Source of the DNA: Collimonas arenae
Lineage (GTDB): Bacteria > Pseudomonadota > Gammaproteobacteria > Burkholderiales > Burkholderiaceae_D
Assembly: GCF_000786695.1 (NCBI RefSeq)
Contig: NZ_CP009962.1
Span: 4,402,001-4,466,000 of the forward strand
Length of the DNA: 64,000 nt
Direction of reading: 5' to 3'
Part shown: positions 59,882 to 64,000 of the stretch, in pieces
How positions within the stretch are numbered: position 1 is the stretch's first letter
Layout of the letters: every line of letters starts with the position of its first letter
The notes under the pieces: generated by a model
The model's database searches: none
What the model was told of the DNA's origin: nothing
What the model saw: only the letters and a program-made list of their open reading frames with translations
Made by a program: the position numbers and the translations under genes

Positions 59882-62734
59882 TTACAGAGTACGCGCGATT
59901 TCTTCTACTTCAAAGATTTCGAGGTGATCGCCTTCTTTGATATCGTTGAAGTTCTTCAGCGTCAGACCGCATTCAAAGCCGGAACGGACTTCCTTGACGT
60001 CATCCTTGAAGCGTTTCAGCGAATCCAGCTCGCCTGTCCACAACACGACGTTGTCGCGCAGCAGACGGACCGACGCGCCACGCTTGACCAAACCTTCGAG
60101 CACATAGCAACCGGCAATCGCACCGACCTTGCTAACCAGCAGGACCTGGCGAATCTCGACCAGACCCAGGTTCTGTTCGCGCTTCTCTGGCGACAACATA
60201 CCGGACATCGCTGCCTTGATCTCATCCACAGCATCGTAAATGATGTTGTAGTAACGGATGTCGACGCCGTTGGCTTCCGCCAGCTTGCGTGCCGATGCAT
60301 CGGCGCGGGCGTTGAAGCCGATAATCACGGCCTTCGAAGCGACTGCCAGGTTGACGTCCGACTCGCTGATGCCGCCGACGCCGGCGTGCACCACCTGGAC
60401 CCGGACTTCGCTGGTCGACAGTTTCTGCAACGACTGGACCAGCGCTTCTTGCGAACCCTGCACGTCGGTCTTGATGATCATCGGCAGGTTCTTGACCTCG
60501 CCTTCGGCCATCTGGTCGAACATGTTTTCCAGCTTCGCGGCTTGCTGCTTGGCCAGTTTGACGTCACGGTACTTACCTTGACGGAATTGACCGATTTCAC
60601 GCGCCTTACGCTCGTCTGCCATTACCATGACTTCTTCGCCGGCGACCGGCACTTCTGTCAGGCCCTGGATTTCGACCGGAATCGATGGGCCGGCTTCAGC
60701 AATCGCCTTGCCGTTTTCATCCAGCATCGCACGAACACGGCCATAAGCCGAACCAGCCAGCACCACGTCACCGCGCTTCAAGGTGCCGGATTGCACCAGA
60801 ATCGTTGCAACCGGACCACGGCCCTTGTCCAGACGCGCTTCTACCACCAAGCCACGGGCTGGTGCAGCAACCGGTGCCTTCAGTTCCAATACTTCGGCTT
60901 GCAGCAGAACTTGCTCCAGCAAGTTGTCGATGCCTTCACCAGTCTTGGCCGATACCGGCACGAATGGCGATTCACCACCGTATTCTTCAGGCACAACTTG
61001 TTCTGCGATCAGTTCTTGCTTGACGCGGTCCAGATTGCCACCCGGTTTGTCGATCTTGTTGATCGCTACCACCAGCGGTACGCCGGCTGCTTTCGCGTGG
61101 GCGATCGCTTCCTTCGTTTGCGGCATCACACCGTCGTCGGCAGCAACCACCAGAATCACGATATCGGTCGCCTTGGCGCCACGGGCACGCATCGCGGTAA
61201 ACGCTTCATGGCCCGGGGTGTCGAGGAAGGTGATCATGCCACGCGGCGTTTCTACGTGATAGGCACCGATGTGCTGGGTAATGCCGCCGGCTTCGCCGGA
61301 AGCAACCTTGGCGCGACGGATGTAATCCAGCAGCGAGGTCTTACCATGGTCAACGTGACCCATGACGGTGACCACCGGTGCGCGCGGCAGCATTTCGGCG
61401 TCGGCATGCTCTTCGCCATCGATCAGCAATGCTTCAGGATCGTCCAGCTTGGCAGCATGTGCGGTGTGGCCCATTTCTTCGACCAGAATCATCGAAGTTT
61501 CCTGGTCCAGCACCTGGTTGATGGTGACCATCTGGCCCAGTTTCATCAAATGCTTGATGACCTCGGAAGCCTTGACCGACATCTTGTGCGCCAGCTCGGC
61601 GACAGTAATGGTTTCAGGGATATAAACATCCTTGACGACTGCCTCTGTCGGCGCCTGGAAATTACTTTCGTGATCGTCGTTATGCGAACCGCGACGGCCC
61701 TTAGGACCACCACGCCAGCCGTCACGGCCACCGCCGGTATTGCCGCGGGTCTTGATGCCGAGGCCACGCTTTTTGGCGGCGTCGTCTTGCCAGGTCGAAG
61801 ATACGTTAGCGGATTTGATCGATTTCTTGTCGACCACCACTTTTTTGTCGTCTTTCTTCTCGCCCGGCTTTTTGTCCGCTGGCTTGTGCAATGTACCTTC
61901 GGCGGTCTTGGCCGGTGCTGCTGCAGGAGCAACCGGCTCAGGCGCCTTGATGACTCTGCGCGGCGCATTCATCATCGCCTTGATTTGCGCAACTTCATCT
62001 TGCACAGCCTTGCGAGCACGTTCGGTAGCAGCCGATTTCTCAGCAGCTTCCTTGGCGGCTTGCGCAACTTTCTGCTTGGCTTCTTCGCTGGCCAGACGTT
62101 TCTTTTCTTCTGCGGCAGGATCTTCCTGCTTGACCGGAGCGGCGGCGCCAGGCGCTGCGGCAACCGGTGCAGGCGCTTCAGCAGCCGCCTTCTTGGCTTC
62201 GAGTTCTGCTTTCTTGGCATCGTTTTCAGCTTTTTGCGCAGCCTTGGCTTGCGCTTCTTTCTCCGCTTCCAACTTGGCCAGACGCTCTTGCTTCTCGATC
62301 AATTCTGCTTCCTGGCGAGCAATCAATTCAGCTTGACGGCGTGCTTCCTCGATCCGGCGAGCTTGTTCAGCTTCGTCGATCACCGGTGCGGCAGGCACAG
62401 CCGGTGCTGCCGCTACTTCGGCAACCGGTTCGTCACGTTTGACGAAAGTACGCTTCTTGCGCACTTCAACCTGGATCGTACGCGACTTGCCTGTGGCGTC
62501 AGCCTGCTTGATCTCGGTGGTTTCCTTGCGGGTCAGCGTGATTTTCTTCTTTTCGCTATCAGGCACCGCGCCGTGCGAACGGCGCAGATGTTCCAGCAAA
62601 CGATCCTTGTCTTCTTTCGACAAGGCGTCGTCAGTCGAATTTTTCTGGACGCCAGCCGATTGCAATTGTGTCAGCAGTAAATCCGCTGGCATTTTCAGCT
62701 CGGTGGCAAATTGGGCTACATTGTTACTCGCCAT
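59882..62734 (-). CDS. infB: Translation initiation factor IF-2
   Basis: A 950-residue IF-2. It begins with an IF2_N-type domain ([22 protein letters not shown]), then a long Ala/Lys/Glu-rich coiled region (about 100-330) and a second IF2_N copy near 375. The GTPase domain has [15 protein letters not shown] (about 455), DTPGHEAF and NKIDKPGG. The C-terminal initiator-tRNA-binding domains end in [18 protein letters not shown] precedes the ATG. It delivers formyl-Met-tRNA to the 30S subunit. The long charged linker explains a false 938-codon antisense frame. Confidence 0.98.
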   Translation of the reverse strand: MASNNVAQFATELKMPADLLLTQLQSAGVQKNSTDDALSKEDKDRLLEHLRRSHGAVPDSEKKKITLTRKETTEIKQADATGKSRTIQVEVRKKRTFVKRDEPVAEVAAAPAVPAAPVIDEAEQARRIEEARRQAELIARQEAELIEKQERLAKLEAEKEAQAKAAQKAENDAKKAELEAKKAAAEAPAPVAAAPGAAAPVKQEDPAAEEKKRLASEEAKQKVAQAAKEAAEKSAATERARKAVQDEVAQIKAMMNAPRRVIKAPEPVAPAAAPAKTAEGTLHKPADKKPGEKKDDKKVVVDKKSIKSANVSSTWQDDAAKKRGLGIKTRGNTGGGRDGWRGGPKGRRGSHNDDHESNFQAPTEAVVKDVYIPETITVAELAHKMSVKASEVIKHLMKLGQMVTINQVLDQETSMILVEEMGHTAHAAKLDDPEALLIDGEEHADAEMLPRAPVVTVMGHVDHGKTSLLDYIRRAKVASGEAGGITQHIGAYHVETPRGMITFLDTPGHEAFTAMRARGAKATDIVILVVAADDGVMPQTKEAIAHAKAAGVPLVVAINKIDKPGGNLDRVKQELIAEQVVPEEYGGESPFVPVSAKTGEGIDNLLEQVLLQAEVLELKAPVAAPARGLVVEARLDKGRGPVATILVQSGTLKRGDVVLAGSAYGRVRAMLDENGKAIAEAGPSIPVEIQGLTEVPVAGEEVMVMADERKAREIGQFRQGKYRDVKLAKQQAAKLENMFDQMAEGEVKNLPMIIKTDVQGSQEALVQSLQKLSTSEVRVQVVHAGVGGISESDVNLAVASKAVIIGFNARADASARKLAEANGVDIRYYNIIYDAVDEIKAAMSGMLSPEKREQNLGLVEIRQVLLVSKVGAIAGCYVLEGLVKRGASVRLLRDNVVLWTGELDSLKRFKDDVKEVRSGFECGLTLKNFNDIKEGDHLEIFEVEEIARTL

Positions 62735-62792
62735 TCAGTCCTCTTTTTCTATGTGGCGCGGCAGACGATACGGAACCTCTCGGATCACTCGA

Positions 62793-64000
<1,208 letters not shown>

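Noticed and set aside
59864..62680. 938-codon open frame on the + strand opposite infB
   Set aside because: It is the mirror of the infB coding strand; the encoded sequence is Phe/Cys/His-rich with no domain, while the opposite strand is a full IF-2.

Overview
The window reads as a chromosomal segment of a betaproteobacterium, most likely Oxalobacteraceae (Collimonas/Herbaspirillum/Janthinobacterium type). This is inferred from the housekeeping genes and their order (nusA-infB-rbfA-truB-typA and ribBA-ribH-nusB), from the G+C-rich coding style, and from the mix of LysR regulators, Liv-type transporters and multihaem cytochromes. No search was run, so genus is a guess. Both edges cut genes: a pirin at the left and nusA at the right.

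Bases 1-24700 are mostly ordinary chromosome. They hold a pirin, a LysR regulator, a DedA-rhodanese fusion, a YoaK-like membrane protein and a large YtcJ-type amidohydrolase. These are followed by a diguanylate cyclase, a quinone oxidoreductase, a membrane-anchored tri-haem plus di-haem cytochrome c pair, a glycine-zipper surface protein with a Pro-Tyr repeat tail, a type II NADH dehydrogenase and a universal stress protein. Next come a NarL-type histidine kinase with two response regulators, a glutamate-synthase-like FMN protein, a GST-zeta isomerase/FAH hydrolase pair and the riboflavin-nusB-aminotransferase block.

Bases 25800-38000 are accessory DNA set at the 5' end of dusA. In order they hold a tyrosine integrase with an in-frame TGA, an orphan 199-residue protein, and a copy of a tmRNA (ssrA) 3' end followed by a terminator. 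Then comes a convergent two-gene unit: a HEPN-like protein and a P-loop ATPase/zinc-ribbon protein broken by a frameshift. It is followed by an orphan type VI secretion cluster (VgrG, Tle3-like lipase, lipoprotein of the Tli3 immunity type, PAAR, two unknown membrane proteins). The HEPN/ATPase pair is the best candidate for an undescribed, possibly defensive, system, though this copy looks inactivated.

Bases 38000-41000 carry a GNAT acetyltransferase, a secreted M35 (aspzincin) metallopeptidase and an aldo/keto reductase. Bases 41186-53404 form one long minus-strand catabolic cluster: AidB-like acyl-CoA dehydrogenase, CoA-transferase, a complete LivKHMGF importer, glutaryl-CoA dehydrogenase, a fused enoyl-CoA hydratase/3-hydroxyacyl-CoA dehydrogenase and a thiolase. 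A LysR gene diverges from it across a 36-bp dyad operator. Together they can import an acid, activate it to a CoA ester (glutarate is the simplest reading) and degrade it to acetyl-CoA. A beta-alanine:pyruvate-type aminotransferase follows, then the translation/transcription genes typA, truB, rbfA, infB and nusA.
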